From NCBI GenBank assembly GCA_949285775.1, contig CASEAD010000150.1, positions 1 to 9,178 of the forward strand: a stretch of 9,178 nucleotides of DNA, given 5' to 3'. This DNA is from an uncultured bacterium (GTDB taxonomy: Bacteria; Bacillota_I; Bacilli_A; RF39; UBA660). Each line of letters opens with the position of its first letter. Positions within the stretch are counted from its first letter, which is position 1. The translations under genes and the position numbers were made by a program. Positions 1 to 6,973 of this stretch are shown here, in pieces. The notes below the pieces were generated by a model that had not been told where the DNA came from, did not search any database, and saw only the letters and a program-made list of their open reading frames with translations.

Positions 1-251
1 AAGGGAATAAAAAAGACTTTAAATTAGAAATAAATAAATTAGTAGAATTACTAGGAGGGAAAGATAATATTATTGATACCGAAGTCGAAATGTCTCGTTT
101 CAAAGTTACCTTAAAAGACGTATCCCTTGCCAATAAAGATGGCATAATGAAATTAGGCGCCAAAGGTGTCGTTGAAATAGAAGATCAATTAAAAATAATT
201 TTCGGTAAAGAAGCAAAACAACTAAAAAAATATATGGATGAACTAAAATAG
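1..251 (+). CDS. PTS permease, C-terminal EIIB-like domain (partial, 5' end outside window)
   Basis: The last 82 codons of a gene that starts before the window; the reading frame begins at position 3 and ends with TAG at 249-251. The translation matches the glucose/N-acetylglucosamine-family EIIB domain: a LVELLGGKDNI start, a strand-turn-strand segment ending SRFKVTLKDV, then KLGAKGVVEI and IIFGKEA near the end. In this family the domain takes phosphate from EIIA on a cysteine (xCxTRLRV) and passes it to the sugar held in membrane domain EIIC. Here the cysteine position reads Glu (codon 87-89, in EVEMSRFKV), while the following Arg is kept. The domain therefore cannot carry phosphocysteine; it may be a regulatory or second EIIB copy of a longer permease. 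Family assignment is fairly sure; sugar specificity cannot be told. Synonymous codons here (GTC, GCC, ACC, GGC) are richer in C than in the following genes. Confidence 0.8.
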   Translation, partial: GNKKDFKLEINKLVELLGGKDNIIDTEVEMSRFKVTLKDVSLANKDGIMKLGAKGVVEIEDQLKIIFGKEAKQLKKYMDELK

Positions 252-281
252 AAGTAAATAAATACATTACTTCTATTTTTT
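245..281 (+). terminator. Rho-independent terminator of the PTS gene
   Basis: A perfect 13-bp stem pairs 245-257 with 267-279 around a 9-base loop. The descending arm runs straight into six T (276-281). The stem overlaps the stop codon of the PTS gene. It should separate the PTS transcript from the kinase downstream. The stem is A/T-rich, so strength is uncertain. Confidence 0.8.
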
Positions 282-292
282 AAAATCATAAT

Positions 293-350
293 TTCGACAT
301 TTTTTTAACTATTCGACACCATTCGACAAAAAAGTAACTTTATATATAAT
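293..350 (+). promoter_or_regulatory. Kinase promoter with three Spo0A-box-like repeats
   Basis: Three exact copies of TTCGACA lie at 293-299, 312-318 and 322-328. The complement, TGTCGAA, is the Spo0A binding box (TGNCGAA) known from Bacillus and Clostridium. Starts are 19 and 10 bp apart, about two and one helical turns, so all lie on one DNA face. A perfect -10, TATAAT, is at 345-350. With a 17-bp spacer the -35 would be 322-327 (TTCGAC), a weak match to TTGACA, so the last box overlaps the -35. That is the usual arrangement at promoters where Spo0A activates sigma-A polymerase. The site match and spacing are seen; Spo0A binding is inferred. Another response regulator using direct repeats is possible. 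Confidence 0.6.
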
Positions 351-380
351 ATACTAATATCAGAAAAGAGGAAAAAATAT

Positions 381-1616
381 ATGAATATAATGAAAGATGT
401 TATTTTAAATATTGTCTTAATATTATTCCCAATTATAGTATATTTCATTTACAATTGTTATCGTGAACTAAAATGCGAAAAATATAACAGCATATTACTA
501 AATGTAGCTTTATTTTCATCACTTTATCTATCACTAAAATATGGTAATATAGAAAACAATACTAGAATCTTATTATTTTGTAACATTCCTATAGTCGTAG
601 CATATCTAAAAAAAGAACCAACTATATCATTAATATTATTTCTAATAATTGTCATATATTCCAAATATATATTAAATATATCAATACTAATAATGATTAT
701 AAAGTTTATATGTTATTTTTTAATATACTTAATAGCAAAAAAGAAAAATATAAAAGACAATAAACTAATAATCTTAATCGCAATAATTCAAGGATTCTTT
801 CTATCATTTGAATATTTCTTTACTTACAATGGAAACAGTATAATATCAATAATAGAACTAATATCAATGATAATAATCTTTTATTTAGTACCATTCTCAA
901 TGCTATATTTATTTAAACTAGCAGATAAAATAACTACCCTACATTTAACAGTATCAGAATTAGAAAAAGATAAACAATTAAAAAATTCTCTATTCAAAAT
1001 AACTCACGAAGTAAAAAATCCTATTGCAGTTTGTAAAGGATATATAGATATGTTAGATACAAACAATAATGAACAAGTAAATAAATATATACCAATAATA
1101 AAACAAGAATTAGAAAGAAGTTTAAACATAATGAGTGACTTTATGGAATTTAGCAAAATAAAAATAGATAAAGAAATAATTGATATAAACTACTTATTAG
1201 AAAATATTATAGAAGAATTACACTTATTAATTAACAGCAAAAATATTAAATTAAAATATCAAATAACCAAAGAAGAAATATTTATTGAAGGAGATTATAA
1301 TAGATTAAAACAAGTATTTATAAATATAGTAAAGAATAGTATAGAAGCCATAAAAGAAAAAGGAACAATTACAATAACAACTCACTCATTAAAAGACAAA
1401 TATTATATAGAAATAGAAGATACCGGTAGCGGAATGGATGAATATACATTAAGTAAAGTAAAAGAAATGTTTTTTACAACCAAAGTAAAAGGAAGTGGAT
1501 TAGGTGTAAGTTTATCTAACGAAATAATAAAAGCTCATAACGGTAGTATAGATTATACATCTAAACAAAATAAAGGAACTAAAGTAACAATAAAATTACC
1601 TACCATTACAATATAG
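381..1616 (+). CDS. Orphan membrane sensor histidine kinase, KinB-like layout
   Basis: A 411-residue sensor kinase. Residues 1-180 hold about seven hydrophobic segments (near 7-27, 36-54, 62-77, 82-100, 102-119, 127-147, 153-178) with very short loops, so the sensor is buried in the membrane with no extracellular domain. The dimerisation/phosphoacceptor domain follows, with H box ITHEVKNP (His209). The ATPase domain has N box 311-322 (FINIVKNSIEAI), G1 DTGSGM (347-352), an F box (FFTTK, from 364) and G2 GSGLGVSLS (371-379). All catalytic motifs are intact, so it should autophosphorylate. The start ATG sits 8 bases after GAGGAA-like sequence near 367-372. No response regulator gene lies beside it, as with sporulation phosphorelay kinases. 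Together with the Spo0A-like boxes upstream, this suggests a link to Spo0A, but the signal and partner are not visible. Kinase assignment is certain; a sporulation role is inference. Confidence 0.93.
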   Translation: MNIMKDVILNIVLILFPIIVYFIYNCYRELKCEKYNSILLNVALFSSLYLSLKYGNIENNTRILLFCNIPIVVAYLKKEPTISLILFLIIVIYSKYILNISILIMIIKFICYFLIYLIAKKKNIKDNKLIILIAIIQGFFLSFEYFFTYNGNSIISIIELISMIIIFYLVPFSMLYLFKLADKITTLHLTVSELEKDKQLKNSLFKITHEVKNPIAVCKGYIDMLDTNNNEQVNKYIPIIKQELERSLNIMSDFMEFSKIKIDKEIIDINYLLENIIEELHLLINSKNIKLKYQITKEEIFIEGDYNRLKQVFINIVKNSIEAIKEKGTITITTHSLKDKYYIEIEDTGSGMDEYTLSKVKEMFFTTKVKGSGLGVSLSNEIIKAHNGSIDYTSKQNKGTKVTIKLPTITI

Positions 1617-1689
1617 TTGTGTTTATAATGATTATTTATCAAACACTATCTAGATAGAAAACTACCATAAATTATATCTATATAAAAAA

Positions 1690-1730
1690 GGAGTAATTAA
1701 TTTTTTCTGTTGTTGTTTATAACTTACTCC
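1690..1730 (-). terminator. Probable terminator of the 642-residue gene (minus strand)
   Basis: GGAGTAA at 1690-1696 pairs with TTACTCC at 1724-1730 (7 bp, 27-base A/T-rich loop). Read on the minus strand, the stem is followed directly by six T (complement of 1684-1689), as expected for a terminator. It lies about 80 bases past the stop at 1808. The long loop makes this a moderate call. The plus strand has only a looser T run (1736-1740), so it might also serve the kinase transcript. Confidence 0.5.
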
Positions 1731-1807
1731 CATAATTTTTACTAACTAAACAAAAAAAGAAAGCTTATATAAATTTCCTAATTCTATTATAAATTAAATT
1801 TTTAATA

Positions 1808-3736
1808 TCACCTTCTTCTTTTTTTATCTTTTCTTTTTATCCTTGTTTGTTCATATTCTTTTTGTCCCAAATACCTCATCCAAGCTTCTTTATTCAATGG
1901 GCTTATAGCGCTATTAATTTTCTTTTCAATAGATATAAGAGCCCTTTCTTGCTTTTCATTAGGTCTATTTGGAATACCTTCAAGACCATCATATTTACTC
2001 GTATATAAACCAATTATTTGTGGACTAGATAAAGTTCCTTTTTTAGATAGAGTTTGAATTTTAAATATTCTCAAATAATCATGCTCATAGTTTTTTGGAA
2101 AAGCAATAGTACATAATGTTCTACCTTGATAAATATTTTCAACTTTAATACCATCATCACCCTCTATAATTCTTAATCCATCTGGAGTTTGATTTATTAA
2201 TCCATTATTTCTATAAAACAAATAACTTAAAATTGAATTTCTTATGTTATCAAATGATTTTATAGGAGCAAGTTCAGCTTCTTTTCTTTTTCTTATATTC
2301 TCAATGACTGATATATACTCATTATCAAATTCACTAGCTGTTTTAAAATCTAAATCACTTATTGAATTTTTGCCAATTTGAGTTAATGCTTCATTATAAA
2401 AATTAACTGATGCTTCAATAATAGACTTCATTTGAGAATATTCACTTTGACTATATTTTTTCCAATATTCATCACCTTCTTCTATTTCAATTTTTTGTCT
2501 TAAAACTCTAAACTCTTTACTATAAAAATCTAAGTTTGGAGCAGCATTCCCACCATATCTATAATTTAATCTAATACCATCACCCAAATCCCCATCAACG
2601 CCATAATAAAAATTATTATAACTTACAAGTAGTGTTAATTGTCTTCCAGTATCCTTACACTGTTCTGTACTTTCATTATTCATACATAAAAGATTACTTG
2701 AATACATATTACTTACAATAATAATATCATAATCACCTAAATGTGTTTTAACATGTCTTCCTAAACCATAATTATTATCTTCCTTAAAAGTAATATCTAA
2801 TTTTAATTCTTCTGCAATTCTTTGCGCAAAATCACTAATTCTTATAGAATCCAAATACAAAATTCTTAAATCTGATTTGTTTACAGGCAAAGGTAATTTA
2901 TTAGGATTAATTTTATCCTCTATTGGAACAAATTCTTTATCTTTTGAAGTAACTTTTTCTAATGTATGATTAATTAGCATATTCTCTACAATTCTATCAA
3001 AGATGCCTTGATATGTTAATTCTTTTACCTTCCAATTTCTATAATTAATCATATCACTCAAATAAGTATTTAATTCTATATAGTCTGAATAATCATATCT
3101 AAATAAAGTTAGTACAATATTATTTTTTTTACTTCCTAATCTATCGATTATTGTATCTAATTCAACATTTCCTCCCAAACAACAATATTGAACATTTTGA
3201 TTTCCTTTTATAATTAAATGATATTTTTCTAATTCCTCTGGCTTTTTAGCAAAATACGCATCTGCTCTTATAATAGATTTAAAATAATCAACATTTTTAA
3301 AACCATACTTTATAAGCTCATCATAATCATCCTGAATATCTGATATAAGTAATACATTTGCTTCATTTAAAACTTTTTCTTTATTATCTGTCAAAATCTT
3401 TCCTTTTTCTGCTTTATATTTTTCTATATCTATACCTTTGATGTAATCACTAACTTTATTACCAGCTACTTCTAATAACTTTTCAGCCAAAGTTTGATTT
3501 TCCTCCTCAATAAAATAATCAAGTGTTATCCCATCTGCTAACGAAATAATTCCATTTTCATCCCTTTTTACATATTTACCAAAAATATACCATGAACCAC
3601 AAACATCAGTTTTTGTTAAATTTTTAAAATCTTCAACTATTAAACTAAAATCTACATTATCAATTAATTTAAATTTTAATAATAGTCCTGCAATTATTGA
3701 CTCATAAGATATTTTCTCTCTCTTTCTTTCTGCCAT
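1808..3736 (-). CDS. Unrecognised 642-residue soluble protein with two Rossmann-like segments
   Basis: I do not recognise this protein. It has no signal peptide or membrane segment and should be cytoplasmic. Two stretches look like alternating strand-helix (Rossmann or receiver-like) units: residues about 126-205, starting NVLLISDIQDDYDEL, and about 289-370, starting LRILYLDSIRISDF. Both have a hydrophobic strand, an acidic turn, a helix, then a second strand (YHLIIKGN; YDIIIVSN). Four scattered cysteines (YCCLGG, CMNN, EQCKD) fall near the ends of these units. A charged helical region (about 430-495) and a C-terminal segment ending in a basic tail (KRKDKKRRR) follow. The frame opens at a TTG at 3742, but GGGAGG at 3744-3749 lies 1 base from it and 7 bases from the ATG at 3736, so I place the start at 3736. 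It converges on the kinase gene and appears monocistronic. Confidence 0.8.
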   Translation of the reverse strand: MAERKREKISYESIIAGLLLKFKLIDNVDFSLIVEDFKNLTKTDVCGSWYIFGKYVKRDENGIISLADGITLDYFIEEENQTLAEKLLEVAGNKVSDYIKGIDIEKYKAEKGKILTDNKEKVLNEANVLLISDIQDDYDELIKYGFKNVDYFKSIIRADAYFAKKPEELEKYHLIIKGNQNVQYCCLGGNVELDTIIDRLGSKKNNIVLTLFRYDYSDYIELNTYLSDMINYRNWKVKELTYQGIFDRIVENMLINHTLEKVTSKDKEFVPIEDKINPNKLPLPVNKSDLRILYLDSIRISDFAQRIAEELKLDITFKEDNNYGLGRHVKTHLGDYDIIIVSNMYSSNLLCMNNESTEQCKDTGRQLTLLVSYNNFYYGVDGDLGDGIRLNYRYGGNAAPNLDFYSKEFRVLRQKIEIEEGDEYWKKYSQSEYSQMKSIIEASVNFYNEALTQIGKNSISDLDFKTASEFDNEYISVIENIRKRKEAELAPIKSFDNIRNSILSYLFYRNNGLINQTPDGLRIIEGDDGIKVENIYQGRTLCTIAFPKNYEHDYLRIFKIQTLSKKGTLSSPQIIGLYTSKYDGLEGIPNRPNEKQERALISIEKKINSAISPLNKEAWMRYLGQKEYEQTRIKRKDKKRRR

Positions 3737-3743
3737 AAACAAA

Positions 3744-3751
3744 CCTCCCTT
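3744..3751 (-). promoter_or_regulatory. Ribosome binding site that decides the start of the 642-residue gene
   Basis: The minus strand reads AAGGGAGG here, 7 bases before ATG at 3736-3734. The in-frame TTG at 3742-3740 is only 1 base away, too close for initiation. The site therefore favours the ATG start and removes two residues from the longest open frame. Confidence 0.8.
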
Positions 3752-4271
3752 AATTACCTACTATTTTATCATATTTAAATTTCAAAGTCATCTACTTTTA
3801 GAACTTTTATAAACTATATCAATATCGATGCTATCAATGTGTCTTAATCATATAATTATTAGATAAATTATCAACAAATATATCATGGAAATAGTTAAAT
3901 GAAAGAAATATTACTTAATTAAATATAATCCTATGTAATTCTAGATAAAAGAGAGATGGTTTATCTATTATTCTTAAATTACCATTGATAATTTTTTTAA
4001 TACTTTTTATATTTTTATTTTCAAATATATATTTAATATTTTAAAAACTCATAAATTATTTACCCCTTTCCTTGAAAGACTTTTTCCTAAATACGAAAAA
4101 ATCAATCACGCAGACTGACTTATATATATATAAAAGTTCGTTAAACAGATTCGTCAATAGAGTAATCAAGTAGCACATTTTTAACTCTTACCCAAAAGTA
4201 GATTGATGAATATTAAATATATTAATGTTTTATCCTACATTTATAAAAATTCAAATAGTTTTAGAAAAATA
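3752..4271. other. About 520 bases without a convincing gene
   Basis: Both strands are broken by frequent stops, and I find no open frame with a plausible ribosome binding site and protein-like composition. The minus strand has a good Shine-Dalgarno-like stretch (AAGGAAAGGGG, about 4066-4076) followed by an ATG that reaches a stop within four codons, so it may be the decayed 5' end of a lost gene. A (TA)n run lies at about 4120-4132. There is no tRNA, T-box or riboswitch that I recognise. The promoter of the 642-residue gene presumably lies at the left end, but no clean -35/-10 pair is visible. No clear terminator for the acetyltransferase gene ending at 4272 is visible either. Confidence 0.6.
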
Positions 4272-4880
4272 TTACCCGTTCAATATCTTTTCGTATATAT
4301 AACCTTGTTCTGAAACGGTATCTCCATATTTGTTTGGTTCACCATTTGGGATAGTTTTTTCATACACCTTTCGACAGCCAAGTCTTTCATAAAATCTAAA
4401 ATTACAAGATTCATCAGTTAATATTTGTAAACATTTAACATCATCATCTTTAGCATATTCAAATACCTTCTGAAGCATCTTTTTTCCTAATCCTTTACCA
4501 CGATAATTTTTATCAAGAATAATAATACTTATTTCACCATCAAATCTTTCTTGTAACTCATCAGGTGTATAATCATAATCGTCATTATATTTAACTAATG
4601 CCTTTTTATCTCTTATTAGGGGACTATGAATTAAAATTACTTTAATAATATGGTAAATTTTTTTCTTTATAATATGCTTACTTGACTTCCATTTGGCATA
4701 ACCACAAAAGCCTATTAACCTTCCGTTATCCTTTTCTATAATCATTTTTTCTGTTTCTTCTAATATTTCAAGCAAATAAATCCAAGCACACACGTTACCT
4801 TTAGCTCTAGAAGAAGTTTTACCTAAATCCCATTCATTAGCTAGTAGATTAACTGCTTGTTTCATATCTTTGTATTTCAT
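4272..4880 (-). CDS. GNAT-family N-acetyltransferase
   Basis: A 202-residue GCN5-related acetyltransferase, which moves an acetyl group from acetyl-CoA to an amine. The acetyl-CoA pyrophosphate loop (motif A) is clear: strand GEISIIILD (115-123), then NYRGKGLGKKML (125-136) with the R/Q-x-x-G-x-G pattern. Motif B follows (NFRFYERLGCRKVYEK, 160-175) with the conserved tyrosine (Tyr164). Residues 66-105 form an unusually long, basic insert (KHIIKKKIYHIIK) between the early strands and motif A. The substrate cannot be told; small-molecule or antibiotic acetylation and protein acetylation all remain open. The start ATG has TGAGGT (4886-4891) 5 bases upstream. It lies 64 bases after the fusion gene on the same strand with no terminator between, so the two are probably co-transcribed. 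Confidence 0.88.
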   Translation of the reverse strand: MKYKDMKQAVNLLANEWDLGKTSSRAKGNVCAWIYLLEILEETEKMIIEKDNGRLIGFCGYAKWKSSKHIIKKKIYHIIKVILIHSPLIRDKKALVKYNDDYDYTPDELQERFDGEISIIILDKNYRGKGLGKKMLQKVFEYAKDDDVKCLQILTDESCNFRFYERLGCRKVYEKTIPNGEPNKYGDTVSEQGYIYEKILNG

Positions 4881-4944
4881 ATTTTACCTCATTCTCACTT
4901 AACTTATCTATTAACTTTCAATTATTTTACCGTCTTTGCAAAAA

Positions 4945-6006
4945 TTATCTATCTATATATTTAATAAAGAAATCATCATCAGTTGCATAATGCATATCTA
5001 TATCAATATGACCAACTTGTACAAATCCTTTACTTTTATAAAAAATATGTGCCTTTCTTAAAATTCGACCACAAGCTAAATAAATTTTATCTATTTTAGT
5101 CATTGACTTAACATATTCATTAAAAGTATCATATAGTCTAGTTCCAATTCCTTTATTTTGATACTTTTCATCCACATAAAATCGTTTTAATATTCCATAT
5201 TTATTATTTGTATTTTCAAGAGCTATGGTTCCAATAATTTCTTTCTTTTTAATATCAACAGCCAACCAAAAATTTCCGTTATTTTTAATGTAGTATTCAT
5301 CTATATTAGATACATCAGGTCTTTCTTTATGCTCTCTACCTATAAATTTATGCATACTTTCATTTACGAAGTTACAAACTTTATCTTTATATTTTATGTC
5401 ATAAGTTGTAATTTTCACAAGAACATTTTTATTTATATAATCATAAATCTGTTGCCAATTATCAAAATTTAATATTTTATTATATATTTCTTTACTATTT
5501 CCTATCGTTAATGCTAAAATTCCCACACTTGATACATTCAAACAATTACTTATACTGTCATCTATAAACAAATCAATATCATTTTCTAAACATATTCTTG
5601 CTTTGTCTCTCGCATTTACAATTAATTTATCATAATATATATCATTTTCTTTTAACCAAATTTCACTTTGTAAATAAGGATTTTCGTGAAATTCACTATC
5701 TCTTGCAGTTATTATATATATTTCATTGCCGTCATTATGCAATTTTTTTATTATTTCCACACAATAATCTCTAGGAATTGCACTATTAGTAATTTTTTCT
5801 TGTATTGTTCCCAAAAAATATTTTAACTCATTATAAGTAAAACCAAATAATTTTTGATAAACATTCCCATTATTATGAATATCATTTATCTTTAAACTTG
5901 TATTTTCCACATATTTATTTAAAGTTTTGGCATACTCGACTGCAGCATTAGTTAATTTATCATTTATATCAGTCAGAGTATTATCTATATCAATACCAAT
6001 TCTCAT
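4945..6006 (-). CDS. HAD-type nucleotidase fused to a GNAT acetyltransferase
   Basis: A 353-residue two-domain protein. Residues 1-193 form a HAD phosphatase resembling the 5'(3')-deoxyribonucleotidase (NT5C) group. They contain nucleophile motif I IDIDNTLTD (Asp6, Asp8), motif II IITARD (Thr100), a lysine near 135 for motif III, and the motif IV acidic pair FIDD (Asp149, Asp150). All catalytic positions are present. Residues 195-353 form a GNAT domain with motif A RFYVDEKYQNKGIGTRLYDTF (275-295; Q-x-x-G-x-G) and motif B HIFYKSKGFVQVG (320-332). The C-terminal domain is a full-length GNAT, so this is a genuine fusion and not a read-through fragment. Substrates are unknown; the NT5C-like half suggests a nucleotide or small phosphorylated metabolite. 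The start ATG has a weak GGTGAT site about 6 bases upstream. It is first in a likely two-gene unit with the GNAT gene at 4272-4880. Confidence 0.87.
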   Translation of the reverse strand: MRIGIDIDNTLTDINDKLTNAAVEYAKTLNKYVENTSLKINDIHNNGNVYQKLFGFTYNELKYFLGTIQEKITNSAIPRDYCVEIIKKLHNDGNEIYIITARDSEFHENPYLQSEIWLKENDIYYDKLIVNARDKARICLENDIDLFIDDSISNCLNVSSVGILALTIGNSKEIYNKILNFDNWQQIYDYINKNVLVKITTYDIKYKDKVCNFVNESMHKFIGREHKERPDVSNIDEYYIKNNGNFWLAVDIKKKEIIGTIALENTNNKYGILKRFYVDEKYQNKGIGTRLYDTFNEYVKSMTKIDKIYLACGRILRKAHIFYKSKGFVQVGHIDIDMHYATDDDFFIKYIDR

Positions 6007-6025
6007 TTATTATCACCACAATATA

Positions 6026-6031
6026 ATTATA
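6026..6031 (-). promoter_or_regulatory. Possible -10 of the nucleotidase-GNAT gene
   Basis: The minus strand reads TATAAT here, preceded directly by TG. It would give a leader of about 13 bases before the ATG at 6006. No good -35 stands 16-18 bp upstream, so the call rests on the -10 and its position just past the preceding terminator. Confidence 0.4.
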
Positions 6032-6166
6032 CACCATTTATTGATAATTTTTATAATTAATACTCCAACTCATCATTATCTTTTAGTAATATTCATTTTG
6101 AATAAACTTGTTCATAGTTTATATCTTTTTTATAATATCTACTATTTAAACAATCCTTTTTTTCTT

Positions 6167-6210
6167 AAAAAAACAAAAGAAAATAACTCACTCTCATACA
6201 ATGAGTTATT
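6167..6210 (-). terminator. Rho-independent terminator of the DUF488 gene
   Basis: AATAACTCA (6182-6190) pairs with TGAGTTATT (6202-6210) in a perfect 9-bp stem with an 11-base loop. On the minus strand the stem is followed by a T-rich tract ending in seven T (complement of 6167-6173). It begins 28 bases past the DUF488 stop and separates that gene from the fusion gene downstream. Confidence 0.78.
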
Positions 6211-6237
6211 GACATTTACACCATATTCTTTAATTAT

Positions 6238-6894
6238 TTATTTTTTTGTTTTTATTAATATTCTTTGATTTTCCAATTCTCTATATTCATCTTCGGCCAT
6301 ATCGGCATCGCCTCTTAAGAAACAAGCAGCTTGTCTATAATTATCATAACATTTGCCAGTTTTTTCTTCTAATTCATCTGCTTTTGCCTCTAAACTTTCC
6401 CCTTTTTCAAATAAATATAATGCTCTTAATGACTTAAATTCCCTCATATTTCTATTTAATCGCATCGCATCTTCTAAATATTGTTTAATATATTCTGGTC
6501 TATCTATTTCTTCTATTTGATAATCTTTTGATTTAACTTCCTTTACTTTTACACCCAATAATATTTCAAACCATGCTGCAACAATATGTCTATGACAAAA
6601 CTCTGTATTAGGTTCATAACAAAGTAATATAGAATTATCAAGTTCTATGTATACTTCTTCTGGATCCAATCTTGATAATACTTGATTCCAATATTCTTGA
6701 ACATAATATCTACTGTTTTCTTCTTCAGAAACTTTCCCAATATTATCATGCCATATTTTCCAAAAAGACAATTTAGGTGCTAATTCAGGATAACACTTTC
6801 CTTGATAATTAGCATCTTTACCACGATTTCCAGATATAGAATAGGTTCTATATTTATCTGACTGCCAATTTTTATAACTGCTTGTACCAATCAT
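6238..6894 (-). CDS. DUF488-family protein
   Basis: A 218-residue cytoplasmic protein of the DUF488 type. Support comes from the N-terminal GTSSYKNW, the block PKLSFWKIWHDNIG (40-53), and the hallmark LLCYEPNTEFCHRHIVAAW (90-108). In the hallmark, a strand ending in Cys92 is followed by Cys100-His101-Arg102 and a helix. This Cys-His motif is the conserved core of the family, but no reaction is established that I can name. Residues 128-218 are a charged helical extension (coiled-coil-like around 150-185) beyond the core. The ribosome binding site is excellent (AGGAGGAGG, 6900-6908 on the minus strand, about 5 bases before ATG). The gene has its own promoter and terminator, so it is a single-gene unit. 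Confidence 0.8.
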   Translation of the reverse strand: MIGTSSYKNWQSDKYRTYSISGNRGKDANYQGKCYPELAPKLSFWKIWHDNIGKVSEEENSRYYVQEYWNQVLSRLDPEEVYIELDNSILLCYEPNTEFCHRHIVAAWFEILLGVKVKEVKSKDYQIEEIDRPEYIKQYLEDAMRLNRNMREFKSLRALYLFEKGESLEAKADELEEKTGKCYDNYRQAACFLRGDADMAEDEYRELENQRILIKTKK

Positions 6895-6944
6895 ATTTTC
6901 CTCCTCCTAATAAATCCACCTTTTTATCTCTTTACCTGTTAAAT

Positions 6945-6973
6945 ATTATAATACATTTTTATATTGCTTTAAA
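6945..6973 (-). promoter_or_regulatory. Promoter of the DUF488 gene
   Basis: Minus-strand TATAAT at 6945-6950 and TTTAAA at 6968-6973 (4 of 6 to TTGACA), with a 17-bp spacer. This would give a leader of about 44 bases before ATG at 6894, which contains the AGGAGG site. The -10 is perfect and the -35 moderate. Confidence 0.6.

Noticed and set aside
3740..3742. TTG as start codon of the 642-residue gene
   Set aside because: The ribosome binding site is only 1 base away from it, but ideally placed for the ATG at 3736.
3950..3995. ATGGT/ACCAT hairpin followed by T7 as a terminator
   Set aside because: The stem is only 5 bp with a long A/T loop, and no gene on the plus strand ends nearby.
4137..4156. 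TTCGTTA and TTCGTCA in the gene-free stretch as a second Spo0A operator
   Set aside because: The first does not fit the consensus, the 13-bp spacing is off helical phase, and no downstream gene or promoter matches.
4370..4376. TTCGACA inside the GNAT gene
   Set aside because: A single copy within coding sequence, not near a promoter; about one such chance occurrence is expected in this window.
5927..6268. Plus-strand open frame of 113 codons
   Set aside because: It overlaps the start of the nucleotidase-GNAT gene and the DUF488 terminator, has no ribosome binding site, and its translation is a low-complexity Ile/Tyr/Leu/His-rich shadow of A/T-rich DNA.
6246..6437. Plus-strand open frame of 63 codons
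   Set aside because: It lies antisense inside the DUF488 gene, which has strong family motifs and a strong ribosome binding site.
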